Positions 35,076 to 43,205 of a stretch of DNA of 64,000 nt are shown one piece after another. A program made the position numbers and the translations under genes. The stretch is from Alcanivorax sp. 1008 (GTDB taxonomy: Bacteria; Pseudomonadota; Gammaproteobacteria; Pseudomonadales; Alcanivoracaceae), in assembly GCF_020667895.1 (NCBI RefSeq), contig NZ_JAFMPS010000001.1, forward strand, positions 248,001 to 312,000. Reading direction: 5' to 3'. Every line of letters starts with the position of its first letter. Position 1 is the first letter of the stretch. The notes beneath the pieces are model-generated. The model was not told the DNA's origin, did no database searches, and worked only from the letters and a program-made list of their open reading frames with translations.

Positions 35076-36356
35076 ATGCGTCGCGCCGGTCTTCAGTACC
35101 GCCTGACCAGAGCCTACCTGCTGCAGATGGTGTTGATCAGCTTTGCCACCCTGTTTGGTGTGTGGGTGACAGCCCAGATTATCGAGCGGGTGCTGGTGCG
35201 ACAGGCTCTGGTGATGGAGGCGGAGCACTTCTGGGATGCCAGAGAACAGCAACCTGATATTCAGCGCCCTAATACACGACATCTTCTCGGCCTGATCGAT
35301 GGGCCCGGTGGGGATGCTATTCCCCAGGCATTGCGTGGCTTGTCACCTGGGGAGTTTGTCCGGGTTGAGCTGGATGGTAATCATCCTATTGTTTATGCGG
35401 AGCGGCGCGGTCAGGAAACCCTGTATCTGATTTTTGATGAGCAGCGTGTTTCCATGTTGGCGTTTGTGTTTGGCATTCTGCCGCTTAGTGGCGTACTGCT
35501 GGTAATTTATATCGGCTCGTTTATGACCTGGCGGAAATCACGCAAGCTGGTGTCGCCTTTGGTGCAGCTGGCAGAGTTACTGCGCCGTACTCCGGTGAAT
35601 GATCCGCGCGCCGCGCGCCCCGATTTGTCTGTGGTAGAAGCAGAAGCGGACAGTGAGGTGGCAGTGCTGGTAGTAGCACTTGAGGCCTATGCAAATCGAC
35701 TGGTTGGTTTTGTCGAGCGTGAGCGACAGTTTACTCGGGATGCCAGTCATGAGCTGCGCACACCGCTGGCGGTGATTCGCGCCAATCTTGAGCTGCTATC
35801 CGGGCGTCAGGTCAGCCCGGAGGCGTTGCGCCGTATCGAAGATACGGTCGGCGATATGGAAGCGCTGATTGAAACGCTGTTATTGCTGGCCCGCAGTGAG
35901 AGCCGTGAGCTGCCGGACGAGGAGCTTATTGTTAACGATCTGGTGTGTAATCTGGTTGAACGTCTGGAGGCGCTGGCCCAGCGAAAAAATGTTGGTGTGC
36001 GGGTTGAGCAAAGTGTTCTGTTGATGCTCAGGGCACCGGAGACTGTGCTGACTATGGTGCTCACCAATCTTATTCGCAATGCCATCAACTACACCGGCTC
36101 CGGCCATGTGACCATATCAATCGATGCGGGGTCGTTAGTGGTGCAAGACACGGGCCCGGGGATGGATCCGTCACAACTACAGCGTTTGATGCAGCCATTC
36201 GAGCGAGGTCAGACCATGGGGGAAAGCGGCCACGGGCTTGGCTTGGCCATTGTGCAGCGCTTATGTGAGCGTTGTCGGTGGAAGCTTGAAGTGGCCAGCG
36301 CCCTTGGACAGGGCACCAGCGTAAGAGTGACGTTCCCCTTCTGGCAACGCCACTAA
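35076..36356 (+). CDS. two-component sensor histidine kinase
   Basis: A 426-residue inner-membrane kinase. Two membrane helices (about 15-37 and 125-150) enclose a periplasmic sensor of about 85 residues without a known domain. Then come a HAMP-like linker, the H-box FTRDASHELRTPLAVIRAN with histidine near 225, and the ATPase boxes NLIRNAINYT, DTGPGM and GHGLGLAIV. It autophosphorylates and passes phosphate to a response regulator; the regulator gene converges from the other strand nine bases away. It begins 17 bases after the methyltransferase gene and so may be read with the lipid operon. Confidence 0.92.
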   Translation: MRRAGLQYRLTRAYLLQMVLISFATLFGVWVTAQIIERVLVRQALVMEAEHFWDAREQQPDIQRPNTRHLLGLIDGPGGDAIPQALRGLSPGEFVRVELDGNHPIVYAERRGQETLYLIFDEQRVSMLAFVFGILPLSGVLLVIYIGSFMTWRKSRKLVSPLVQLAELLRRTPVNDPRAARPDLSVVEAEADSEVAVLVVALEAYANRLVGFVERERQFTRDASHELRTPLAVIRANLELLSGRQVSPEALRRIEDTVGDMEALIETLLLLARSESRELPDEELIVNDLVCNLVERLEALAQRKNVGVRVEQSVLLMLRAPETVLTMVLTNLIRNAINYTGSGHVTISIDAGSLVVQDTGPGMDPSQLQRLMQPFERGQTMGESGHGLGLAIVQRLCERCRWKLEVASALGQGTSVRVTFPFWQRH

Positions 36357-36365
36357 AAGACTTTA

Positions 36366-37073
36366 TCAGGCGGCCTTTCCCGGCTGCCTGACGGCAAAGC
36401 CAACTCCAGGCAAGGTTTCCAGCAAGGGCAGCGAGAACGGCTTGTCGATGACCTTGCGCAGATTATACAGATGGCTGCGCAGGGCATCTGAATCTGGCAC
36501 CAGATCACCCCACAACTCTTTTTCCAACTGCTCGCGGCTAACAACCTTTGGAGATTCGCGCATCAGAATGCGCAGGATGCGGAAAGCGGTGGGTGATAGC
36601 TTCAGGACCTGTCCTTCGCGTCGCACTTCCTGACGTGATGGGTCCAGCTCCAGATCAGCAACGCTGAGCACATGTGGAGCTACTTCTCCACGGTTACGCC
36701 GTACCTGAGCCTGTACACGTGCTAACAGCTCCGGCAAGGCGAATGGCTTGACCAGATAGTCGTCGCCACCTTGAGAGAAGCCTTCGAGTTTGTCATCCAG
36801 ATGGTCACGGGCGGTCAGGAATATGACCGGCGTGGTGAGGGTCAACTCTTTGCGCAAATACTGGCAAACAGAGTACCCATCTTCGCCGGGGAGCATGATA
36901 TCCAGCAGGATCAGGTCGTAGTGATGCTCACGTAGTAACTCTCTCGCCAGTCGGCCATCGCCGGCGTAATCCACGCTGGCACCTTGCTGTTCGAGAAACT
37001 CCAGAACGCTCTGGGCTAGCTGGCGATGGTCTTCCACCAGTAGCAGTGACAGATTTTGCAGGGACTGAGCCAT
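36366..37073 (-). CDS. OmpR-family response regulator
   Basis: A 235-residue regulator with a receiver domain (phospho-acceptor D58 in LILLDIMLPGEDGY, lysine in LVKPF) and a winged-helix output domain (from about 135, LSPTAFRILRILMRESPKVVSREQLEKELWG in outline). The start at 37073 is supported by GAGAGGA; a longer frame of 20 codons is not similar to the family. The adjacent converging kinase gene is the likely partner. Targets are not known. Confidence 0.92.
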   Translation of the reverse strand: MAQSLQNLSLLLVEDHRQLAQSVLEFLEQQGASVDYAGDGRLARELLREHHYDLILLDIMLPGEDGYSVCQYLRKELTLTTPVIFLTARDHLDDKLEGFSQGGDDYLVKPFALPELLARVQAQVRRNRGEVAPHVLSVADLELDPSRQEVRREGQVLKLSPTAFRILRILMRESPKVVSREQLEKELWGDLVPDSDALRSHLYNLRKVIDKPFSLPLLETLPGVGFAVRQPGKAA

Positions 37074-37162
37074 GTTGATCCTCTCCACGTGAATGGCCAG
37101 ATCATGACCGCTTGTTGGTGAAGAATGCATCAACAGCGTGAAGACAACAATTCAACAAGGGT

Positions 37163-38059
37163 TCAGGCCTGACTTGTGCGGTGCACCGGCTTGTTGGCGT
37201 ACATTGCGCGACCCGCCCTGCATAGGGTGTCCTGCAGGGCCTCTCCCGGCTGCCAGCTGGCCCGGCCCGTGGAGGCTTGGATGCCGGACTCGGCGAATGC
37301 CTGGGCCAGACGCTTTTCGAAGCCACGGGCATTCAGTGCATCGGTGTTAACAAGCAGGATGGCGAACTCGTCCCCGCCAATCCGGGCAACGATATCCGGC
37401 TGGCGTACGGTGTCTGCCAGCAGGCGACCGATGTGCCTGATCAGTCTGTCGCCCGCGCAGTGACCGCTGTCGTCATTGACCGTCTTGAGGTCGTCCAGAT
37501 CCACGACCAGCAGGGTGCAAATGTGGCCATAGCGCTGGCAACGGGCTTCTTCACGAGCTAGTTGGCGATTCCAGCCGCGCCGGTTGAGCAGCCCGGTAAG
37601 TACGTCAGTTTCCGCATCCAGACGAGCCCGTTCCAGCTCGGCCAACAATGCGCGGCTGCGTTGCAGTTCGTCCAGCAGGGCGCTGAAAAGCCCGGCTTTG
37701 GCCTCAAGCAATGGGAAAAAAGCATCCTGACTACCTTCCATATCGATGTGCCAGATGCCCAGATAGCCCTTTGGTTCACGGTCGTTACCCAGAGGCAGGC
37801 TGATCAGGGTGCCATTACCCAGTGGTTGCACTGGGCTCACAGGGCGAGGCAGCTGGCTGCCAGTCTCCAGTGGCCCTTCACCACTACATAGCAGCACACG
37901 AGCCTGGTGCGGCTCGCTGGGCTCGGCCAGCAGCCACTGCATAGCTCCGCTGATACGACTCAGGGATGACATTGAGGCGTTGGCGATACCGGCAAAGGCC
38001 GGCCATTGCGGCAGTGCCGACAGGGATGGCTCAGACGCCATGAATACTCCGTAATCCAT
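37163..38059 (-). CDS. soluble diguanylate cyclase with GAF-like sensor
   Basis: A 298-residue cytoplasmic protein. Residues 1-125 look like a divergent GAF domain (GTLISLPLGN, KGYLGIWHIDM), then a short coil and a complete GGDEF domain: DVLTGLLNRRGW, DLDDLKTVNDDSGH, RIGGDEFAILL. The inhibitory RxxD site is intact (RQPD, five residues before the loop), so product inhibition is expected. It lies just upstream of the response regulator on the same strand, 89 bases apart, and could share its transcript. Confidence 0.9.
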   Translation of the reverse strand: MDYGVFMASEPSLSALPQWPAFAGIANASMSSLSRISGAMQWLLAEPSEPHQARVLLCSGEGPLETGSQLPRPVSPVQPLGNGTLISLPLGNDREPKGYLGIWHIDMEGSQDAFFPLLEAKAGLFSALLDELQRSRALLAELERARLDAETDVLTGLLNRRGWNRQLAREEARCQRYGHICTLLVVDLDDLKTVNDDSGHCAGDRLIRHIGRLLADTVRQPDIVARIGGDEFAILLVNTDALNARGFEKRLAQAFAESGIQASTGRASWQPGEALQDTLCRAGRAMYANKPVHRTSQA

Positions 38060-38290
38060 TATTGAGTGTCCCTGAAAACCACTGCCCGCAGGTATCAGGG
38101 GTTAAGCCGCGCGAGATTGTGCACCTGTCAGTGATGTCATAATGACGCCTGCTTCACACTTTTTTAACAATCAGAAGGATGGCTTAGGCAGCTTTTCCCT
38201 ATCAGTGCCGGGGTTATTCTGATATAGTCCGCGCCCTAAACTGACGTGGCCAACGCAGATGTCTGCAAGCGCCACAATAAAAGGTGCTTG

Positions 38291-40027
38291 ATGACTGCTG
38301 AACAAACCACGCCGGGCTTTGCAGCCCTCGGCCTCGCTTCGCCTGTGCTTTCCGCACTGGACTCCCTGAACTACAACACTCCATCGCCTATTCAGGCGCA
38401 AATGATCCCTCTGATGCTGGCTGGTCGTGACGTTATTGGTCAGGCACAGACTGGCACGGGTAAGACGGCCGCTTTTGCGTTGCCACTGATTTCCCGTTAT
38501 GGCGACAGTACTGCTCGGCATGCGCAGGTGTTGGTGTTGGCGCCGACTCGTGAACTTGCCTTGCAGGTAACTGAATCATTTGTCCGTTACGCTGCAGGTT
38601 ATGCTGGTATGCAGGTTGTTAGCCTGTGTGGTGGCATGGATTACCGTCCCCAGACCAGCGCCCTGCGCAATGGCGTGCAGTTCGTTATCGGCACACCAGG
38701 TCGGGTGATTGATCATTTGAACCGCGGCACTCTCAAACTGGACCGGCTCGAGTGTTTGGTGCTGGATGAAGCAGATGAAATGCTGCGCATGGGATTTATT
38801 GACGACGTTGAAGCGGTTCTCGCAGCGATGCCGAAAGAATGTCAGGTGGCACTGTTCTCCGCCACCATGCCGGTTCCGATACGCAAACTGGCGCAGAAAT
38901 ACCTGAAGAATCCGGAAGAAATCACCATCAAGTCTAAAACTGAAACGGTGGCAGCGATTCGTCAGCGTTATCTGTTTGTTTCCCACCGTGACAAGCTCGA
39001 TGCGCTGGTACGTGTACTTGAGTGTGAAGACTATGACGGTGTGATTGTTTTCTGCCGCACCAAGGAAAGCACTGTGGAAACTGCAGATGCACTGCAGCGG
39101 CAGAACTATCGTGCAGTCGCCCTGAATGGCGATATGCCGCAGAATCTGCGTGAGCAGACTGTGGAGCAGTTGAAGAGCAAGCGCATAGATATTCTGGTGG
39201 CCACCGATGTGGTTGCGCGTGGTCTTGATGTGCCGCGTATTTCTCATGTTATCAATTACGATATCTCCTACGATGCGGAGACCTACGTGCACCGTATCGG
39301 CCGCACTGGCCGTGCTGGACGTGAAGGTGATGCCATTCTCTTTGTCACGCCCAAAGACAAGCGCCTGCTGCAGACCATCGAGCGTGTCACTCGTCAGAAG
39401 GTAGAAGAAATGCCACTGCCGACGGCTGCGGATATCAATGTTGCCCGCGAACGCCGCTTGCGCGAACAGCTTGAGCGAGTGTTGGAAAAAGGCCAGCTGG
39501 AGCCGTTCCGTGGGCTGCTGGCCCGTTGGCAGGAAGAGCTGGATATCGCTCCTCTGGAGCTGGCTGCAGCGATGGCCGTTGTGGCACAGGGGGATCGCGA
39601 GTTTCATATTAAGGATCGCCCGATTGTTGCCCGCAAGCCCCGAGAGCGCGATGATCGCCCCCGTGATTCTGCTGGCCCGAGAGTGCGGGTGGAATACAAG
39701 GAGCGCGCAGAGCGACGTCCAGGCAAGGCACCGACTGCTCCGGAACCGGGCATGGCACGCTATCGTATTGCGGTAGGCCGCAAGCATGGTGTCAAGCCAG
39801 CTAACATTGTTGGTGCAATTGCTAACGAAGCCAATATGAATAGTCAGAATATTGGTCGGATCGATATCTTCCCGGAGTTTTCTACGGTGGACCTGCCGCA
39901 GACTATGCCGGCAACCTCGTTGCAACATCTGCGCAATGTTTGGGTGTCTGGCCAGAAGCTGTCGATTTCACCTTGGTCGGAAAAGCCACCAGTGTCGAGC
40001 AAGCCGCGTCGCGCTAAAGCGGACTGA
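38291..40027 (+). CDS. deaD: DEAD-box RNA helicase, CsdA/DeaD type
   Basis: A 578-residue ATP-dependent RNA helicase for ribosome assembly and mRNA turnover. All DEAD motifs are present: Q motif region SPIQAQMIP, AQTGTGKTAAF, PTRELALQ, TPGRVIDHL, VLDEADEML, SATMP, VFCRTK, ATDVVARGLDVPRI and HRIGRTGRAGR. After residue 480 comes a DbpA-like RNA-binding domain (RYRIAVGRKHGVKPANIVGAI), preceded by a basic linker. This layout is CsdA/DeaD; the C-terminal basic tail is shorter than in E. coli. The leader of about 230 bases upstream would fit cold-shock control, but no cold box was identified. Confidence 0.93.
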   Translation: MTAEQTTPGFAALGLASPVLSALDSLNYNTPSPIQAQMIPLMLAGRDVIGQAQTGTGKTAAFALPLISRYGDSTARHAQVLVLAPTRELALQVTESFVRYAAGYAGMQVVSLCGGMDYRPQTSALRNGVQFVIGTPGRVIDHLNRGTLKLDRLECLVLDEADEMLRMGFIDDVEAVLAAMPKECQVALFSATMPVPIRKLAQKYLKNPEEITIKSKTETVAAIRQRYLFVSHRDKLDALVRVLECEDYDGVIVFCRTKESTVETADALQRQNYRAVALNGDMPQNLREQTVEQLKSKRIDILVATDVVARGLDVPRISHVINYDISYDAETYVHRIGRTGRAGREGDAILFVTPKDKRLLQTIERVTRQKVEEMPLPTAADINVARERRLREQLERVLEKGQLEPFRGLLARWQEELDIAPLELAAAMAVVAQGDREFHIKDRPIVARKPRERDDRPRDSAGPRVRVEYKERAERRPGKAPTAPEPGMARYRIAVGRKHGVKPANIVGAIANEANMNSQNIGRIDIFPEFSTVDLPQTMPATSLQHLRNVWVSGQKLSISPWSEKPPVSSKPRRAKAD

Positions 40028-40068
40028 TCTGGTTGCAGGCTCCTGCCATTTTAAGGATGGGAGAAATA

Positions 40069-40099
40069 AAAAAACGGGGCCGTCAGGCCCCGTTTTTTT
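40069..40099. terminator. bidirectional terminator after deaD
   Basis: ACGGGGCC-GTCA-GGCCCCGT with A-run before and T7 after, serving the helicase gene and the converging 336-residue gene, whose stop it overlaps. Confidence 0.93.
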
Positions 40100-41108
40100 A
40101 GCCGATCAGATTTTGCAGGGCTTCGGACTCATAGAATGGCGCCAGCTGGCGGCGAACGGCCTTTTCCAGAATGCCTTTCTTGTTTAGCACGGCGAGGACA
40201 TGGGGGGCATAGTGCATGGCCTCTGCCACCATCATATTGCGATCCACTCCCATTTCATCCAATAGCTCAGGGAGTGTGCTTTTGCCATATTTTTTAAAGA
40301 AGAAGTCAATCCCCGCGTCAATCATGTCGCGGTAGTAATCTGCCTTGCGCAGCTCCCGCCAGTATTCGAAGCCAATAACAAAAAAGTCTTCGATGTCGCT
40401 TTCTTTGACGTAATTGCGGAATACGGAAATCTTGTTGAGCTTGACCTCATCCCAGATATCTTCTGCCACGCGGCTGATCTTTTCATCGGACAGGTTGCGA
40501 ACCAGAAACTTCTCACTTTGCTTCATCGAGGCATTGATGTTCTGACCGATATATCTCTTGATACCCTGTTCCGCATTCGGGGAGGCCATATCCATGACGC
40601 TCTTGCCCAGCTTCATCATCGACTGGGCTCCGGGGATTTTCTTGGTCAGGGGGTTCTTGGTGATATAGTCACTGATGCCGTGATAAAGCACATCAGAGAT
40701 CATTTCGCCGTAGATCGGATTGCTCACAGCTTCATGAATCAGCCGTTCACGCAGGTCCTTCATCTCCAGCACTTTCTTCATAAGATCGCGAAATTGTTCG
40801 TCGCTGAGCAAGTCAAAAATCTTGTTCTCGTCGTGGCTTTCCAGCTGATACAGCTCACGGGCCACTTCGCCGACCAGCTCTGGAATTGCTGGCGGGATTT
40901 CATGGTGAATAGCGTAACGGTGAGCGGTCTGTTTGATCATTGTCGGGGTGACAACATCGCCGAGTTTCAGCTTGCTGGTGTCTTTAAGCAGGTTGTCGAT
41001 AAGCTCTTCAATCTGCTGTTCCAGTTGTTTGCCGGTGAGCTGCTCAACGGTAAAAGCGACATGGGCGTCGAGTAGCGCCTGAGCTTTCTCGGAAAGTTTT
41101 GTCATCAT
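40098..41108 (-). CDS. conserved helical protein of unknown function (336 aa)
   Basis: A 336-residue soluble, all-helical protein rich in K, E, D and L (MMTKLSEKAQALLDAHVAF...). It has no signal peptide, membrane helix or catalytic motif that I recognise. Repeated helix pairs suggest a scaffold or an armadillo-like fold. A good AGGAGGGGAA site precedes the start. It stands alone between the helicase and the desaturase genes. I do not assign a function; similar proteins exist in marine lipid-using gammaproteobacteria to my recollection. Confidence 0.8.
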   Translation of the reverse strand: MMTKLSEKAQALLDAHVAFTVEQLTGKQLEQQIEELIDNLLKDTSKLKLGDVVTPTMIKQTAHRYAIHHEIPPAIPELVGEVARELYQLESHDENKIFDLLSDEQFRDLMKKVLEMKDLRERLIHEAVSNPIYGEMISDVLYHGISDYITKNPLTKKIPGAQSMMKLGKSVMDMASPNAEQGIKRYIGQNINASMKQSEKFLVRNLSDEKISRVAEDIWDEVKLNKISVFRNYVKESDIEDFFVIGFEYWRELRKADYYRDMIDAGIDFFFKKYGKSTLPELLDEMGVDRNMMVAEAMHYAPHVLAVLNKKGILEKAVRRQLAPFYESEALQNLIG

Positions 41109-41195
41109 TGTTCCCCTCCTGTTGGGTGAAGGGGAGTGTAGGAAGGGTGGGCCGCCGATGCCAGTACATAATCAGGCCAATTCACTGATGCTGTA

Positions 41196-42062
41196 TCAGG
41201 ACTCCGGCTGGCTGACCATGCCTGGTCTCATAGCACGGCCGCCACGGCCCTGATAGCGAGGCTCTGGCTGCCGGTCACAGCTGCTTAACAGGACCGAGTT
41301 GCAGATCAAATGAGCTGGAATCTGGTGGCTTATTTTTTTGTGCAGTTCTGGCAGCTTGCTCCAGTGCACCCCGGGGTGCATATGGTGTGCAGTATGGTAA
41401 CCAAGATTCCAAGAGATCATGTTGTAAAGACGACTAGTGGTGTTGCGAGAGGCGCAGTGATCGCCGCTCATGTCGAGTCCCTGATGCTGCTGGTAGGTAT
41501 TGTCCAGCAGTCCGATAAGCATGATCGGCATGGGCAGGACAAAGACAATCAATGCTTGTTTGGGGGCTAACCAGATCAACACCGCCAGCACGGCTAGCGA
41601 CACCGCAGTCCAGATGATGAAGTTGCGCAGTAGCTTGGGGCGACTGCGGCCTATGCGAATAACCTCAGGATAGACGCGCGCAGCGTTGTAGAGATCGTAG
41701 CGGATCCGGTTCATGGTTTTGCCGTCCTTTTGCTGCCATGCCGCCGGGTCCAGTTTGGGATCCAGATAGTGCTGGTGGTGACCCAGGTTGTGGTGCAGCG
41801 TCCAGGCAAAGGGTGGAACACCGGTTTCCAGAAACAGAATCACCTCGTAAACCCGATTCATCCAGCGGTGCCGGAAGGTCATGGTGTGATGGTGGTTATG
41901 GCTGATGGAGCCCGGGCAGGCAGAAAACATCAAAAGGCCGGCGGCAACAATCAGCAGCGCGGTGGTGCTCTCCAGACTGAATACGGCCCACAGCTGTATG
42001 GCAAAAACGCCAAGCACGATCAGGCTGGGTAGAATATCCGCGCTGTGACGGTAAATGGGCAT
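41196..42062 (-). CDS. membrane fatty acid desaturase
   Basis: A 288-residue membrane di-iron enzyme with four or more helices and the three histidine boxes: HNHHH near 55, HHNLGHHQH near 89 and YHTAHHMHP near 226. These belong to the fatty-acid desaturase/hydroxylase superfamily (PF00487). The length is below that of DesA-type acyl-lipid desaturases (about 390), so it could equally be a hydroxylase or ketolase. The upstream region has an inverted repeat AAGTAC-N7-GTACTT that may be a regulator site. Confidence 0.88.
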   Translation of the reverse strand: MPIYRHSADILPSLIVLGVFAIQLWAVFSLESTTALLIVAAGLLMFSACPGSISHNHHHTMTFRHRWMNRVYEVILFLETGVPPFAWTLHHNLGHHQHYLDPKLDPAAWQQKDGKTMNRIRYDLYNAARVYPEVIRIGRSRPKLLRNFIIWTAVSLAVLAVLIWLAPKQALIVFVLPMPIMLIGLLDNTYQQHQGLDMSGDHCASRNTTSRLYNMISWNLGYHTAHHMHPGVHWSKLPELHKKISHQIPAHLICNSVLLSSCDRQPEPRYQGRGGRAMRPGMVSQPES

Positions 42063-42159
42063 GGCGACATTTCCCTGTCTTGTAGTTATTCGTCCTGAAT
42101 AATTGCAGCTCTCCAGTCAGCTTGAAATCCGCCAAAATAGTGAGACCTGCGTCACAAGT

Positions 42160-42178
42160 AAGTACGGTATTAGTACTT
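42160..42178. promoter_or_regulatory. inverted repeat upstream of the desaturase gene
   Basis: AAGTAC-GGTATTA-GTACTT, six perfect base pairs with a seven-base spacer, about 100 bases upstream of the desaturase start at 42062 and between it and the lif stop. The position fits an operator; the regulator is not known. Confidence 0.4.
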
Positions 42179-42212
42179 TGCCACGCAGGCAAGTGTTTCC
42201 TCTGATCAGCGG

Positions 42213-43205
42213 TTAGGGGAAGTATTGCAGGCGCAGTTCGGTGAGTCGCTGCTCGTAGAGCTGGCTCCATTCACTGACCGGTAACTGAGCTTTCAGGGGC
42301 ATCAGCTCCTCATCCAGTTGCTTGACAGCTTGCTGGTAATCGCTGACAGACTGCTGCTGCTCGTTCACAACCTGGTCGCGCGCCTCCATGGCGGCGGTTT
42401 GTTCAGGGCCAAAGTAGCTCAGGCGTAACTCTCGGGTGATGTCCGCCAAAGCTGCTGCATCGGTGACTCCGGCACTAAGTAGCGCCAGTTCTCGCTCGTA
42501 GCGACCGCTATCGCCCTCTACCGTGCTTAGCGCCTCCGGATACTCCGCCAGAGTACTCTGCCGCAATGCCTGCAATGCGGCCAGGCGTTGGTCTGCTGGC
42601 ATGGATGCCAGAGCAGGGTCGCTCATCAGCTCGCCAAAGCGAAACTGGTACTCAGCCCATGCTGCTTCCTGACCAAACAGTGCCTTGGTTTCTTCAACTC
42701 CCAGAGTTTGCTCGCGCAGTGCCTGAATGGTGGCATAACGTTCCCTGGCCGGGGTTGCCATGGACATTAACGTTTCCTGCATGGCCGCTTCGTAAAGTGG
42801 CAGTCGGCTAATAGCGTTGGCTACCAGTCGTGCAAAGTCTGCATCGGGAAATTCCGCCAGAGCCTGATCAATCAGGGCCGCGCAATCCTCATCTGGCAGA
42901 CATTGCTGGCGCAGTTGCTGAATCGTTGCCATCAGATTGCCCGGCTCTGCCAAACCGGCCTGAAGCAACTCTTGCATGGCAAGCAGGCGTTGTTGACGGC
43001 GTTGCTGAATACTCATGCCGGCCTCATCAATCTGGCTGGCTGAGTCGTCCAGCTCGGCGTTATGGCTGTTTTGCTGGTCCCCGGTCGGGGCAGTGGCGGA
43101 GAAGTCTGACTGGCCGGGCATTGTCGCCGGCCACAGCCAGAAGAGAAAAAAGGTGGTGACCGCGATAGCGGCCACCACCAGCAGGGCGCGTCGGTTAGAC
43201 ATCAC
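42213..43205 (-). CDS. lipase-specific foldase (Lif) homologue, atypical
   Basis: A 330-residue inner-membrane-anchored periplasmic chaperone of the Lif/LifO/LipB family. One helix (ALLVVAAIAVTTFFLFWLW) is followed by a Q/P-rich linker and a long helical body: ALREQTLGVEETKALFGQEA, LRLSYFGPEQTAAMEARDQV and a final YEQRLTELRLQYF are clear Lif marks. Canonical foldases carry RxxFDYFLSA in the first mini-domain; here the matching place reads QQRRQQRLLAMQELLQAG and lacks it. The gene overlaps the preceding sphingomyelinase-type gene by ATGA. No family I lipase is encoded in the window, so the client is probably that phosphodiesterase. Confidence 0.85.
   Translation of the reverse strand: MMSNRRALLVVAAIAVTTFFLFWLWPATMPGQSDFSATAPTGDQQNSHNAELDDSASQIDEAGMSIQQRRQQRLLAMQELLQAGLAEPGNLMATIQQLRQQCLPDEDCAALIDQALAEFPDADFARLVANAISRLPLYEAAMQETLMSMATPARERYATIQALREQTLGVEETKALFGQEAAWAEYQFRFGELMSDPALASMPADQRLAALQALRQSTLAEYPEALSTVEGDSGRYERELALLSAGVTDAAALADITRELRLSYFGPEQTAAMEARDQVVNEQQQSVSDYQQAVKQLDEELMPLKAQLPVSEWSQLYEQRLTELRLQYFP

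Noticed and set aside
38576-39928. A long minus-strand frame (450 codons) opposite deaD
   Set aside because: It is the shadow of a strongly conserved helicase gene, with histidine- and threonine-rich nonsense composition.
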